In this document: piece by piece, positions 8,654 to 17,328 of the stretch | Layout: every line of letters starts with the position of its first letter | Position numbering within the stretch: position 1 is the first letter of the stretch | Source: an uncultured Bacilli bacterium | Lineage (GTDB): Bacteria > Bacillota_I > Bacilli_A > RF39 > UBA660 | Assembly: GCA_910589375.1 (NCBI GenBank) | Contig: CAJUTK010000002.1 | Span: 1-64,000, forward strand | Direction: 5' to 3' | DNA length: 64,000 nucleotides | Notes under the pieces: generated by a model | What the model was told of the DNA's origin: nothing | Seen by the model: the letters and a program-made list of their open reading frames with translations, nothing else | Databases searched by the model: none | Translations under genes and position numbers: made by a program

Positions 8654-9686
8654 TTATCCCCAAATGGGAAGTTATGGAGTTCCCATTTATTATTTATTAA
8701 CTCATATATTGAAGAATGATATAGTAAAGCCAAGAGAGATTAGTTCCTATACGCTAGAGCTAGGAAGCAAATATAGTCCTGATTTTGTATGTACTCCTTT
8801 TAAGTATACTTTAGGAACTATGCTAGAATCTTTAGAAGAGGGAGCTGATTTTTTAATTCAATTAGGTGGTGGTTGCAGGTATGGATATTATCATGAATTG
8901 CAAGAACAAATTTTAAAAGATTTAGGGTATCAATTTACTATGGTAAATTTAATAAGTGGGGGAAATAGAATATCTATAAAAAAACTTTTGAAAGAATATC
9001 CATTAGAAATTAGAAAGAAAAATTTAGTAAGGTATCTTTTAATAACAAAGAAAATGGTTATTTATATGGATAAAATAGATGCTTATATTAGAAAAAATAG
9101 GTGCTACGAAAAAGAAATAGGAGCATTTAATAAATTAAGAGATGAAATGTTAACAGAATTTTCTAATTGTAAGAGTTATATGCATTTACGTAGAGTCTAT
9201 AGAAAATATTTGAAAAAAATGAAGAACATTCCTAGAAGGGATGTTAATAAAAAAATTAAAGTAGGAATTATAGGAGAACTTTATACTCTAATGGAACCTA
9301 AAGCTAATGAGGAGATAGAGCAATTATTAAATGAAAGAGGTATTGAGTTAAAAAGGTATACGAATGTGACATATCTTTTATTTCAAAAAAGAAAGTCTGT
9401 TAAAAAGTATTTAAAAAATTTTTTTATTAAATATAGAATGGGTGCAGATGCCTTAGATAATATTCATCATACAAAAGAATTATGTGAAAAAGGATATGAT
9501 GGGATTATTCATATGAAATCTTCTTTTTGTACACCTGAAATAGGAGCAATGCCTATTATAGAAAGTGTAGCGCAAGAATATAATGTTCCAGTTTTATTTT
9601 TTAGTATGGATACTCATACATCAGAAACAGGATTTTTGACTAGAATAGAGGCATTTTGCGATATGTTAGAAATGAGGAAATCATGA
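8640..9686 (+). CDS. 2-hydroxyacyl-CoA dehydratase-like protein (DUF2229 type), second half
   Basis: 348 residues, probably from a TTG at 8640 by coupling to the upstream stop. The alternative ATG at 8664 would remove VSYPQMGSY, which is conserved at the start of this domain. Further motifs are FVCTPFKYTLGT, IQLGGGCRYGYYHELQ and MKSSFCTPEIGAMPI, each with a Cys placed as in Fe-S binding HgdB/BcrC relatives. SMDTHTSETGFLTRIEAF closes the domain. It is the partner of the preceding gene and is followed at once by the ATPase activator. A soluble Fe-S protein driven by the activator is the natural inference; the reaction is unknown. Confidence 0.75.
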   Translation: MSKVSYPQMGSYGVPIYYLLTHILKNDIVKPREISSYTLELGSKYSPDFVCTPFKYTLGTMLESLEEGADFLIQLGGGCRYGYYHELQEQILKDLGYQFTMVNLISGGNRISIKKLLKEYPLEIRKKNLVRYLLITKKMVIYMDKIDAYIRKNRCYEKEIGAFNKLRDEMLTEFSNCKSYMHLRRVYRKYLKKMKNIPRRDVNKKIKVGIIGELYTLMEPKANEEIEQLLNERGIELKRYTNVTYLLFQKRKSVKKYLKNFFIKYRMGADALDNIHHTKELCEKGYDGIIHMKSSFCTPEIGAMPIIESVAQEYNVPVLFFSMDTHTSETGFLTRIEAFCDMLEMRKS

Positions 9687-10612
9687 GAGATTGTTATTTA
9701 GGAATAGATATAGGTTCCATTTCTACAAAGGCAGCTATCATAGATGCTGATTATAGAATATTAAGTTCTTGTTACATAGAGACAAATGGTAACCCCATAG
9801 AGGCAGTGAAAAAGGCAATTAAAATGGTTAGTATTCCAGAGAACTATGTTTTAAGAGGAATAGGAACGACTGGGAGTGCCCGTAAATTAATTGGATTGTT
9901 ATTAAATGCCAACATTGTGAAAAATGAAATTACTGCGCATGCAATTGGAACGCTAACTTTTCATCCAGAAGTAAAAACTATTTTAGAAATTGGTGGTCAG
10001 GATTCTAAAGTTATTTTAATACGCAATGGTATGATTAGTGATTATGCGATGAATACATTATGTGCAGCCGGAACAGGAGCTTTTTTATCAAGTCAGGCTA
10101 AAAGATTAGGAATAGATGTAAAAGAATTCGGAAATATTGCCTTAGAAAGTGATAATCCTGTAAACATTGCAGCACGTTGTACTGTGTTCGCAGAGTCTGA
10201 TTTAGTTCATAAAGCTCAAGTCGGATATCCTAAAAAAGATATTGTTGCAGGCCTATGCAAATCGGTTGTTTTAAATTATTTGAATAATGTATGTAAGGGT
10301 AAAAGAATAGAAGGACCAATTATCTTCCAGGGGGGAGTATCTAAAAATAAGGGAGTAGTAAAATATTTTGAAGAAGAATTAAAGCAAAAAATATTGGTAG
10401 ATGAAAATGGACATTTAATGGGAGCAATTGGTGTTGCAATACTTTCTTCTAAAGCAGAAAATAAAGAATACTATGACTTAAATATTGAAAATATTTCATT
10501 TAAAACAATCGGAAATGAGTGTAAGGGATGTACGAATAGATGTGAATTACTAAGAATATATAGAAATGAAGAATTATTAGATACTTGGGGTAGTAAATGC
10601 GGAAAATATTAA
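9683..10612 (+). CDS. BadF/HgdC-type ATPase, CoA-dehydratase activator
   Basis: ASKHA-fold ATPase that in characterised relatives injects a high-energy electron into a 2-hydroxyacyl-CoA dehydratase. The ATG at 9683 (ATGA overlap with the previous stop, GAGGAA before it) is preferred to an upstream TTG at 9656. Motifs: phosphate loop GIDIGSISTKAA, GIGTTGSARKL, EIGGQDSK, both cluster-ligand segments (CAAGTG and RCTVFAESD) and the adenosine loop GGVSKNKGV. An extra C-terminal tail holds CKGCTNRC plus a last Cys, suggesting a second metal site. It is last in the three-gene operon. Confidence 0.88.
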   Translation: MRDCYLGIDIGSISTKAAIIDADYRILSSCYIETNGNPIEAVKKAIKMVSIPENYVLRGIGTTGSARKLIGLLLNANIVKNEITAHAIGTLTFHPEVKTILEIGGQDSKVILIRNGMISDYAMNTLCAAGTGAFLSSQAKRLGIDVKEFGNIALESDNPVNIAARCTVFAESDLVHKAQVGYPKKDIVAGLCKSVVLNYLNNVCKGKRIEGPIIFQGGVSKNKGVVKYFEEELKQKILVDENGHLMGAIGVAILSSKAENKEYYDLNIENISFKTIGNECKGCTNRCELLRIYRNEELLDTWGSKCGKY

Positions 10613-10702
10613 AAATGTAAAAATATTTATTATTATATTTTAAGAATTGTAAAGTAAATTTGTGAAAGTATAAAATGGATGTTATAAAGTGTAAAATATC
10701 AT

Positions 10703-10731
10703 TTGACAAAAGAAACTTTATAGTGTATAAA
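10703..10731 (+). promoter_or_regulatory. topA promoter
   Basis: TTGACA, 17-base spacer, TATAAA, 27 bases before the topA ATG. The 10613-10702 stretch is very AT-rich with no gene. Confidence 0.75.
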
Positions 10732-10758
10732 ATATAGTTAGACAAAAGGAAGTGGATT

Positions 10759-12792
10759 ATGCCTAAAAAATTAGTAATTGTGGAGTCCCCAAGTAAAACA
10801 AAACCTATTGAAAAATATTTAGGTGGAGATTATAAAGTATTATCTTCTAAAGGTCATGTAAGGGATCTTTCAACAAAAGGGAAGTATGGTTTTGGTGTAG
10901 ATATTGAAAATGATTTCAAACCAGATTACATTCCTATGAAAGGAAAAACAGCGGTTATTAATGAATTAAAGAAAGAAGCAAAAAAGGCCGATAGAGTATA
11001 TCTTGCTACCGACCCTGATCGTGAGGGAGAGGCCATCTCTTGGCATCTTTTTGATACGTTAGGATTAAAAGAAGATAGTTACGATAGAGTAGTGTTCAAC
11101 GAAATTACTCATGATGCAGTTATAGAGGCATTTAAAAATACTCGTAAAATTGATAAAGATTTAGTTAATAGTCAAGAGACTAGAAGAATATTAGATCGCA
11201 TTATTGGTTTTCGTTTGAGTAAACTAATTCAGTCTAAAACAGATGGAAGCAGTGCTGGTCGTGTTCAGTCTGTTGCCCTTAAATTAATTGTAGATAGAGA
11301 AAGAGAAATAGAAGCTTTTAAAGCAGAGGAGTATTGGACAATTACAGGAATATTCCCATCTTTTGAGGCAGAAATGTTCCAATATAATCATAAAGATATT
11401 GAAATAAAAACAGAGGCAGAAGCTAACGAGATATTAGGAAAACTTTCTAATACTTTTAAAATTGAAAGTGTTGATAAGAAAATTAAGCAAAAGCAATCGA
11501 AACTTCCTTTTATTACAAGTACACTTCAACAAGATGCATCTAATAAATTAGGATTTAATGCTAAAAAAACAATGCAAATTGCCCAAAAATTATATGAAGG
11601 AATTGAGTTAGAGGATGAGACTGTAGGTCTTATTAGTTACATGCGTACTGATTCTACAAGACTTTCTCAGCAGTTCATTACTAGCGCTTATGCACATATT
11701 GAAAACAAATATGGGAAAGAATATGTTGGAAGTGTTAAGGTAACTAAGAAAAAGGAAAATGTTCAAGATGCTCATGAGGCTATTCGTCCAACTAGCATTA
11801 ATAGAACTCCAGAGTCTGTAAGAACATTTTTATCCAATGATGAGTTTAAACTTTATCGTATGATTTATTATCGTGCTTTAGCGTCTTTAATGAAGAGCGC
11901 AAAAACAGAAAATACAACAGTAATATTTGATAATAATAATTATCAGTTTAAAACAACTGGTCAAGTAATCGTTTTTGATGGTTATTTAAAAGTATTTAAA
12001 GATTATGAAGATATTAAGGATAGTGAACTTCCACCATTTGATACTTATCAATCCTCTGTAGTGGTATCTCAAGCAATTGAAAAGAAACAACATTTTACTT
12101 CTCCACCAGCACGTTATACTGAAGCAAAATTGATTAAAGAAATGGAAGAATTAGGAATTGGAAGACCTAGTACTTATGCAACAACAATTGATATTTTAAA
12201 AAAGAGAAATTATGCAAATTTAGTTGAAAAGAAATTTGTGCCAACAGAGGTTGGATTTGAAATTACAGATAAATTACAGCAATGTTTTAGTCATTTAATT
12301 AATGTAGAGTATACTGCTAATATGGAGAATGACTTGGATAAAATAGCAGAAGGAAATCAAAATTGGGTAGAGACATTACACAATTTTTATGATGAATTTG
12401 AGCCTGCTGTAAAGAATGCTTTTGATGCAATGCCAAAAAAGGAAGCTGAAAAAACAGGTGAAGATTGTCCAGAATGCGGAAGTCCACTCGTTATTCGTAA
12501 AGGAAAATATGGGGAGTTTGTTGCTTGTAGTAATTTTCCAACTTGTAAATATATTAAGGCAGAACCAAGAGAAGTACAAGAAATTTGTGATTGTCCAAAT
12601 TGTGGAGCTAAAATAGTGGAAAAAAAGAGTAAAAGAGGAAAAGTTTTCTATGGTTGTAGTAACTACCCAAAATGCAAAACTGCTTATTGGGATAGACCTA
12701 CTGGAGAGAAATGCCCAGAGTGTGGTAGTATGTTAACCGAAAAGAAAAACGTCATTAAATGTAGTTCTTGTGATTATAAAAAAGAAGACTAA
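10759..12792 (+). CDS. topA: DNA topoisomerase I
   Basis: Type IA topoisomerase that relaxes negative supercoils by single-strand passage. 677 residues: N-terminal TOPRIM domain (KKLVIVESPSKT at the start, DPDREGEAISWH near 90), the cleavage domain with catalytic Tyr294 in SYMRTDSTRLS, and the toroid region with GIGRPSTYATTI. The C-terminus has three zinc ribbons, each with two Cys pairs, the last two compact. Length is typical for Bacilli. The gene has its own promoter and terminator and is not linked here to dprA or trmFO, its usual Bacillus neighbours. Confidence 0.97.
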   Translation: MPKKLVIVESPSKTKPIEKYLGGDYKVLSSKGHVRDLSTKGKYGFGVDIENDFKPDYIPMKGKTAVINELKKEAKKADRVYLATDPDREGEAISWHLFDTLGLKEDSYDRVVFNEITHDAVIEAFKNTRKIDKDLVNSQETRRILDRIIGFRLSKLIQSKTDGSSAGRVQSVALKLIVDREREIEAFKAEEYWTITGIFPSFEAEMFQYNHKDIEIKTEAEANEILGKLSNTFKIESVDKKIKQKQSKLPFITSTLQQDASNKLGFNAKKTMQIAQKLYEGIELEDETVGLISYMRTDSTRLSQQFITSAYAHIENKYGKEYVGSVKVTKKKENVQDAHEAIRPTSINRTPESVRTFLSNDEFKLYRMIYYRALASLMKSAKTENTTVIFDNNNYQFKTTGQVIVFDGYLKVFKDYEDIKDSELPPFDTYQSSVVVSQAIEKKQHFTSPPARYTEAKLIKEMEELGIGRPSTYATTIDILKKRNYANLVEKKFVPTEVGFEITDKLQQCFSHLINVEYTANMENDLDKIAEGNQNWVETLHNFYDEFEPAVKNAFDAMPKKEAEKTGEDCPECGSPLVIRKGKYGEFVACSNFPTCKYIKAEPREVQEICDCPNCGAKIVEKKSKRGKVFYGCSNYPKCKTAYWDRPTGEKCPECGSMLTEKKNVIKCSSCDYKKED

Positions 12793-12805
12793 TGATTTAC
12801 AAAAG

Positions 12806-12842
12806 CAATTGTATTTCTAAAAAATACAGTTGTTTTTTTTTT
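12806..12842 (+). terminator. topA terminator
   Basis: CAATTGTATT pairs with AATACAGTTG (one G-T) and is followed by ten T residues. Confidence 0.85.
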
Positions 12843-12876
12843 CTAATTATGATAAATTGTAATAGAAGGTGAAGAT

Positions 12877-13236
12877 ATGAAAAAGAGTGATGGTTTTACA
12901 TTAGTAGAATTAATGGCAGTAATTGCCGTTTTAGCGCTTATAGCAATAATTGCATATCCAATTGTTACAGGTGTTATTAAAACATCTGAGAAGAAATTAT
13001 CTAAAGAGCAAATCCGTACTATTGAGGAAGCAGCGAGAACTTATACTATCAAGAATGGACCAGAAAGTTGTGGCTGTGTTTCTATCGCTGATTTGCAATC
13101 AAGCGGATATTTAGAGACTGGTAAAATAATGGATCCAGAAACTGGTAATCAATTAACAGGGCAGGTTACTATTAAATGGTTAGAGGATAAAAAACAATAT
13201 ACCTATACTTATGGAACTAGTTGTGGGTGTAATTAA
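12877..13236 (+). CDS. Small prepilin-like protein
   Basis: 119 residues. The N-terminus KKSDGFTLVELMAVIAVL is a type IV prepilin/pseudopilin signal with cleavage after Gly and Glu at +5, followed by a single hydrophobic helix. The rest (LSKEQIRTIEEAARTY, SCGCVSIADLQ, a final SCGCN) is clearly homologous to residues 1-115 of the large repeat protein at 4917-6803. It lacks repeats. It stands alone between topA and the aquaporin gene with its own terminator. ComGC-like pseudopilin function is possible, but the Cys-rich tail and lack of com genes nearby argue for a separate role. Confidence 0.8.
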   Translation: MKKSDGFTLVELMAVIAVLALIAIIAYPIVTGVIKTSEKKLSKEQIRTIEEAARTYTIKNGPESCGCVSIADLQSSGYLETGKIMDPETGNQLTGQVTIKWLEDKKQYTYTYGTSCGCN

Positions 13237-13245
13237 GAGTCATTT

Positions 13246-13270
13246 AAAAAAGTGTGAAAAGCACTTTTTT
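13246..13270 (+). terminator. Terminator after the small prepilin gene
   Basis: AAAAAAGTG / CACTTTTTT stem with a seven-base loop and T-run. Confidence 0.85.
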
Positions 13271-13290
13271 CTTTTCAATTTAAACAAATA

Positions 13291-13319
13291 TTTACAACTT
13301 TTTTAATATATGTTAAAAT
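13291..13319 (+). promoter_or_regulatory. Aquaporin gene promoter
   Basis: TTTACA, 17 bases, TAAAAT, 25 bases before the chosen ATG at 13345. Confidence 0.6.
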
Positions 13320-13344
13320 GAAATTGGAAGGAGAATGGAGAGAT

Positions 13345-14205
13345 ATGAAAAAATATCTTTGCGAGTTTTTAGGAACTTGTGTTTTGGTTTTATTTGGTTG
13401 TGGAGTTGCAGTAGTATCAAATGGAAATTTAGTTGCCACTGCTTTGGCATTTGGATTATCAATTGTAGCAGTTGCTTATACAATTGGAAAATATACAGGA
13501 TGCCATATCAATCCTGCAGTTACATTTGCTATGTGGATTGATAGAAGAATTACAACAAAGGATTTTGTTGGATATGTAATTGCTCAAGTACTAGGAGCAA
13601 TTGCTGGAAGTGGACTACTTGTTTTAATAATAAATTCAACTGCTGATATTGACAAGTTAGCATTAGGTGCTAATACTTTTGGTGAGTTATCAGCTTCTGG
13701 TATTACTATGCTAGGTGCATTAATAGTTGAAATTGTTTTAACATTCGTATTTGTGTTATCTGTATTAGGAATAACTAGAGATGAGAAAAAAGAAAATGTA
13801 GCACCAATTGTTATAGGTTTGTCTCTTGTATTAGTACATCTTTTAGGAATTGGATTAACAGGTACTTCAGTGAACCCAGCTAGATCATTAGCTCCTGCTA
13901 TTTTCATGGGTGGTGAATATTTAGAACAAGTTTGGGTATTCATCGTTGGACCATTAGTAGGTGCAGCATTTGCTTCTTTAGCAATTTTCTTCATTGATTT
14001 TGAAGAGGATAATGTTCCAAAAAGTATTAAGTTAGAAAAAGAAATAGTAAGTGCAAAAGAGATTGAAGAATCTAAAGAAGAACCAACAGTAGAAGAGAAA
14101 AAAAATGTACCAACTATCAAGAATACTAAAGTTGATACAAAAAAAACTGGAACAAAAAAACCGAAAACTCAAAAGACAAATACAAAAAAAAGAACTAATA
14201 ACTAG
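13345..14205 (+). CDS. MIP-family channel (aquaporin-like)
   Basis: Six-helix membrane channel for water or small neutral solutes. Both half-helix signatures are present: HINPAVTFA early and TSVNPARSLAPA late. Ser rather than Asp after the second NPAR favours a water channel over a glycerol facilitator. The ATG at 13345 follows GGAGAG; an upstream in-frame ATG at 13318 lies inside the promoter. The protein is about 286 residues, longer than AqpZ (about 230), because of a polar Lys/Thr-rich cytoplasmic tail that may be disordered. It is convergent with the second FemAB gene and shares its terminator. Confidence 0.88.
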   Translation: MKKYLCEFLGTCVLVLFGCGVAVVSNGNLVATALAFGLSIVAVAYTIGKYTGCHINPAVTFAMWIDRRITTKDFVGYVIAQVLGAIAGSGLLVLIINSTADIDKLALGANTFGELSASGITMLGALIVEIVLTFVFVLSVLGITRDEKKENVAPIVIGLSLVLVHLLGIGLTGTSVNPARSLAPAIFMGGEYLEQVWVFIVGPLVGAAFASLAIFFIDFEEDNVPKSIKLEKEIVSAKEIEESKEEPTVEEKKNVPTIKNTKVDTKKTGTKKPKTQKTNTKKRTNN

Positions 14206-14213
14206 TTCTTTTT
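14187..14213. terminator. Bidirectional terminator, aquaporin and FemAB genes
   Basis: AAAAAGAACTA / TAGTTCTTTTT with loop ATAAC, overlapping both stop codons and T-rich on both strands. Confidence 0.85.
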
Positions 14214-15465
14214 ATTTTTTTAAAAACTTTCTAATTTTTGGAAAGACTTTACGATATCCAAAGTATAGAATAGGATGAATAACATAATCGAATTGACCAA
14301 TAAATTCCATATATTCTCCGCCAAATCTTTTTTTAAACAAATGAATTCCATACACAGTATTATCTTTTTCTGGTTCTCCAGTTGTACCAAAGAAATCAAC
14401 TGTTTGATATCCTTCTTTTACTGCATCTTCAATGATTTGATAGTATAGCCAATAGTTGGCATTTAAATATCTTAAACAAGTTCTATTTCCACCATGAATT
14501 GTCCAAACTTTACTTTGATATTTTGCAGTGATAATAGCAGATAAAACCATTTCTTTTTCTGTAATATTTTCAAGTTCTTTTAATTCTGATTCATTTTTTT
14601 CTAATTGTTGATTCAATTCTTTTAATTTGATTGCTACTTTCTCTTGATTTTTCTTTTCATCTTTTACACTTGCTAATTTTATTTCTTCATGAATAACTTT
14701 AATTTTTTCTTCATAATTTTTTTTCAATTCTTCAATATTTACTTTTACAAGGTAGATATCACTCATATTTTGTTCATGAAGTTTTTCATAAAAATTTTCA
14801 TAGTATCCAATAGGAGAAAGTACAAGATTTTCTCTTTCTGCAGTTTCAATCATAGTATCGTAAAAGTCTTTTATATCTTCTTTGGTACCTTTATAAATAT
14901 CTAAGTGATAGATATTTCCTCTATTAATAATTTTTCTAGTAGTAGGGTGCATATTTTTTCTAATGTCTTCTATTCCTTTACTAATATCAAGTCTAAAGGT
15001 ATAACGTGGTTGATCGTTTTCAAAATTTTTATTAAATCCACTATGTTTAAACCCCATCTTTTTTAAGGTGTCAACTAATTCATAATTTAGTGGTTCTAAT
15101 ATATTTCCATCACTATCTAGTTTTTGAAGTGGAATATCTGGATCAATTCTTAAAAAAAGACCATGCTTTTTTTTGCAGTATTTTTTTAAAAAAGTGGAAA
15201 ATTCTTTTAAGATTTCTTTGTTTTGATAGTCACATACAAATCCTCTAGGACAGTAGAAAAAGGAATATTTACTAATTAAATGTTTTTCTAATAATAGTGC
15301 AGTGGCAATTAATTTTCCGTCTTGTTTCATTCCTAAATAGTGAGGTTTAAAATGTTTAAAACTACTTACATTTCCCCAATAATAGGATTGCATAAAGTGT
15401 CCTTTTTTACTTTTATTTACAAATTCTTCAAATTCTTTTTCCTTTAAGTTTTCTATAAATTCCAT
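14212..15465 (-). CDS. FemAB-family peptidoglycan bridge aminoacyltransferase (second copy)
   Basis: 417 residues, same family as the 3493-4743 gene but clearly diverged. Landmarks: FFYCPRGFVCDY early, NMHPTTRKIINRG before the second lobe, and a long charged coiled-coil arm (about residues 245-310) of the FemA type, then TIHGGNRTCLRYLNANY and YQTVDFFGTTG. It would add one or more bridge amino acids from aminoacyl-tRNA to lipid II. It starts from an extended minus 10 promoter and is divergent from the ZIP transporter gene. The ribosome site is weak (GGATG). Acceptor and amino acid specificity are not readable. Confidence 0.87.
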   Translation of the reverse strand: MEFIENLKEKEFEEFVNKSKKGHFMQSYYWGNVSSFKHFKPHYLGMKQDGKLIATALLLEKHLISKYSFFYCPRGFVCDYQNKEILKEFSTFLKKYCKKKHGLFLRIDPDIPLQKLDSDGNILEPLNYELVDTLKKMGFKHSGFNKNFENDQPRYTFRLDISKGIEDIRKNMHPTTRKIINRGNIYHLDIYKGTKEDIKDFYDTMIETAERENLVLSPIGYYENFYEKLHEQNMSDIYLVKVNIEELKKNYEEKIKVIHEEIKLASVKDEKKNQEKVAIKLKELNQQLEKNESELKELENITEKEMVLSAIITAKYQSKVWTIHGGNRTCLRYLNANYWLYYQIIEDAVKEGYQTVDFFGTTGEPEKDNTVYGIHLFKKRFGGEYMEFIGQFDYVIHPILYFGYRKVFPKIRKFLKK

Positions 15466-15488
15466 ATTTTACACATCCATTCTTTTTT

Positions 15489-15517
15489 ATTATACCAAAA
15501 AAATGCTAAATGGAACA
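15489..15517 (-). promoter_or_regulatory. Probable promoter of the second FemAB gene
   Basis: On the minus strand an extended minus 10, TGGTATAAT, with a weak TGTTCC 17 bases upstream. Confidence 0.4.
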
Positions 15518-15558
15518 TCTTTTTTAGTAGAACATACATTATAAGTAGTAGGTGAAAT

Positions 15559-16293
15559 ATGAGTGTATATATGTTAGTTCTTATCTGTACATCAATTACT
15601 TTCTTTGCAACTGTACTAGGTTCTTTATTAGTTTTTCTGATAAGAGAAATGAATGAAAATATAGAAAAGATTTGCTTAGGGTTAGCAAGTGGAATCATGA
15701 TTTCTGCATCTATTTTTTCTTTGTTATTGCCAGCTTTAGAGGATAGTAGTTGTCTATCTGTAATCATCAGCGTTTTGCTAGGTGGATTTTTAATTTTGGT
15801 AATGGATAAAATATTTTCTCATAAAGAAAAGTTACCTCAAAAAAAATCAATGTTCTTTTTAGCTGTAACTCTTCATAATATACCAGAAGGAATGGCTGTA
15901 GGACTCGCTTGTGCTCTTTCTTACCAAGTAAACTCGGCAGTGACTCTTGCAAGTGCAGTAGCATTAGCAATTGGAATCGCTATACAAAATATACCAGAAG
16001 GAACAGCTGTTTCAATTGCTATGTTAGAACAAAAGAAGACAAAATTACAAGCATTTCTTTATGGGGTTATATCTGGTATTGTAGAACCTATTGCAGGTAT
16101 TTTAATGGCAGTACTATCTCATAAACTAGCAAGCTTTATGCCGTTTTTCTTATCACTTGCAGCAGGAACGATGTTTTATGTTGTAGTTGACGAATTAATA
16201 CCAAATAGTAAATCTGAAAAGAATAATAGTGGGGTTTTATCTTTTATGATAGGATTTGTAATTATGATGTATTTAGATGTAATGCTAGGATAA
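15559..16293 (+). CDS. zupT: ZIP-family divalent metal transporter
   Basis: Membrane transporter importing zinc and related divalent metals. At 244 residues with about eight hydrophobic segments it fits ZupT. The two metal-site helices are present: HNIPEGMAVG in the fourth segment and NIPEGTAVSIA in the fifth. A histidine-containing loop follows the third segment (MDKIFSHKEK). GGTGAAAT precedes the ATG. It has its own terminator. No Zur-type operator was recognised in the short upstream gap. Confidence 0.87.
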   Translation: MSVYMLVLICTSITFFATVLGSLLVFLIREMNENIEKICLGLASGIMISASIFSLLLPALEDSSCLSVIISVLLGGFLILVMDKIFSHKEKLPQKKSMFFLAVTLHNIPEGMAVGLACALSYQVNSAVTLASAVALAIGIAIQNIPEGTAVSIAMLEQKKTKLQAFLYGVISGIVEPIAGILMAVLSHKLASFMPFFLSLAAGTMFYVVVDELIPNSKSEKNNSGVLSFMIGFVIMMYLDVMLG

Positions 16294-16319
16294 ACGAAAT
16301 AACTTTATTTCGTTTTTTT
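16292..16319 (+). terminator. zupT terminator
   Basis: AAACGAAATAA / TTATTTCGTTT perfect stem and T-run. Confidence 0.88.
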
Positions 16320-16362
16320 ATGGAAAGTGATGAAAATGTGATACAATGAATATGGTGGTAAT

Positions 16363-17328
16363 ATGAAGAAAAGAATATTTATTTGCGGTTGGATTTTTTT
16401 ATTTTCTATATTTTTATTTTTGTGTTACCAAATCACAAATCAAGAAATATTATCCATTGATTCTTTTTTTATAGAACATATTGTTTTAAATGGAAGAAGT
16501 GACAATTTAACCGTTTTTTTTAAGATAATTACGTTTTTTTCTAGTGTAATTTTGCTTTTAGTTTTGACAATACTTATATTTGTCCTTTTGAAAAAGAAAG
16601 AAGAGAAAATGTATTTTTTAGGTCAATTTTTAGGCGTTGTTGCGATTAGTCAAGGATTAAAGTTTTTCTTTCAAAGGGAAAGACCACTATTATTATATCG
16701 GTTAGTGGAGGAGACTGGTTTTAGTTTTCCATCAGGACACTCGATGGTAGGTTCTGCTTTTTATGGATATTTAATCTATTTGCTATCTAAATCTAAACTA
16801 CCCAAAAGAAAGAGAATTCTTTTTAGTGTTGTATTGACCATATTAATTGTTGGTATTGGATTTAGTAGGATTTATTTAGGGGTACATTATGCAAGTGATG
16901 TACTTGCAGGGGTTGTGTTAGGAATTTGTTACACTAGTTTATTCGTAATATATAAGGAGTATAAAGATAAGATGAAAAAGAAAAGTTTATTAAAGAGTTT
17001 CTATCATGCAGGTATAGGAATTTATAGTGCTTTTTTATCAGAACGTAATATGAAAATTCATGTTTCTGTGATGTTACTTGTTATTTTAGCTGGGATTTAT
17101 TTTCAAATATCTTTCCAAGAATGGATGATTTGTATTATTTTATTTGGTGTTGTCATTTCAGCTGAAATAATGAATACAGCAGTTGAAACAACTGTTGATC
17201 TAGCAATGCCTAAACTTCATCCAAAAGCAAAATTGGCCAAAGATTTAGCTGCTGGCGCAGTTTTAGTACTTGCTATTATTGCTGTGGTTATAGGGCTTAT
17301 GATATTTTTGCCAAAGGTAAGTGGATAG
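16363..17328 (+). CDS. Fused PAP2 phosphatase and DgkA-type lipid kinase
   Basis: One 321-residue membrane protein with two opposing activities. Residues 1-195 are a PAP2 phosphatase: KFFFQRERP (K-x6-RP), FPSGHSM, and SRIYLGVHYASD (SR-x5-H-x3-D). Residues about 210-320 are a DgkA/undecaprenol kinase: FYHAGIGIYSAF, SERNMKIH, and EIMNTAVETTVDL with the catalytic and metal Glu/Asn residues, then KAKLAKDLAAGAV. The likely substrates are undecaprenyl (pyro)phosphate and undecaprenol, so the fusion could set the pool of the wall lipid carrier. The broken gene at 17329 follows at once. Confidence 0.88.
   Translation: MKKRIFICGWIFLFSIFLFLCYQITNQEILSIDSFFIEHIVLNGRSDNLTVFFKIITFFSSVILLLVLTILIFVLLKKKEEKMYFLGQFLGVVAISQGLKFFFQRERPLLLYRLVEETGFSFPSGHSMVGSAFYGYLIYLLSKSKLPKRKRILFSVVLTILIVGIGFSRIYLGVHYASDVLAGVVLGICYTSLFVIYKEYKDKMKKKSLLKSFYHAGIGIYSAFLSERNMKIHVSVMLLVILAGIYFQISFQEWMICIILFGVVISAEIMNTAVETTVDLAMPKLHPKAKLAKDLAAGAVLVLAIIAVVIGLMIFLPKVSG

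Noticed and set aside
9656..9682. TTG 9656 as start of the BadF ATPase
   Set aside because: ATG 9683 has a ribosome site and an ATGA overlap, and begins exactly at the conserved first strand.
13584..14120. Long minus-strand frame opposite the aquaporin gene
   Set aside because: Antisense shadow; no ribosome site and the + strand frame has full MIP motifs.
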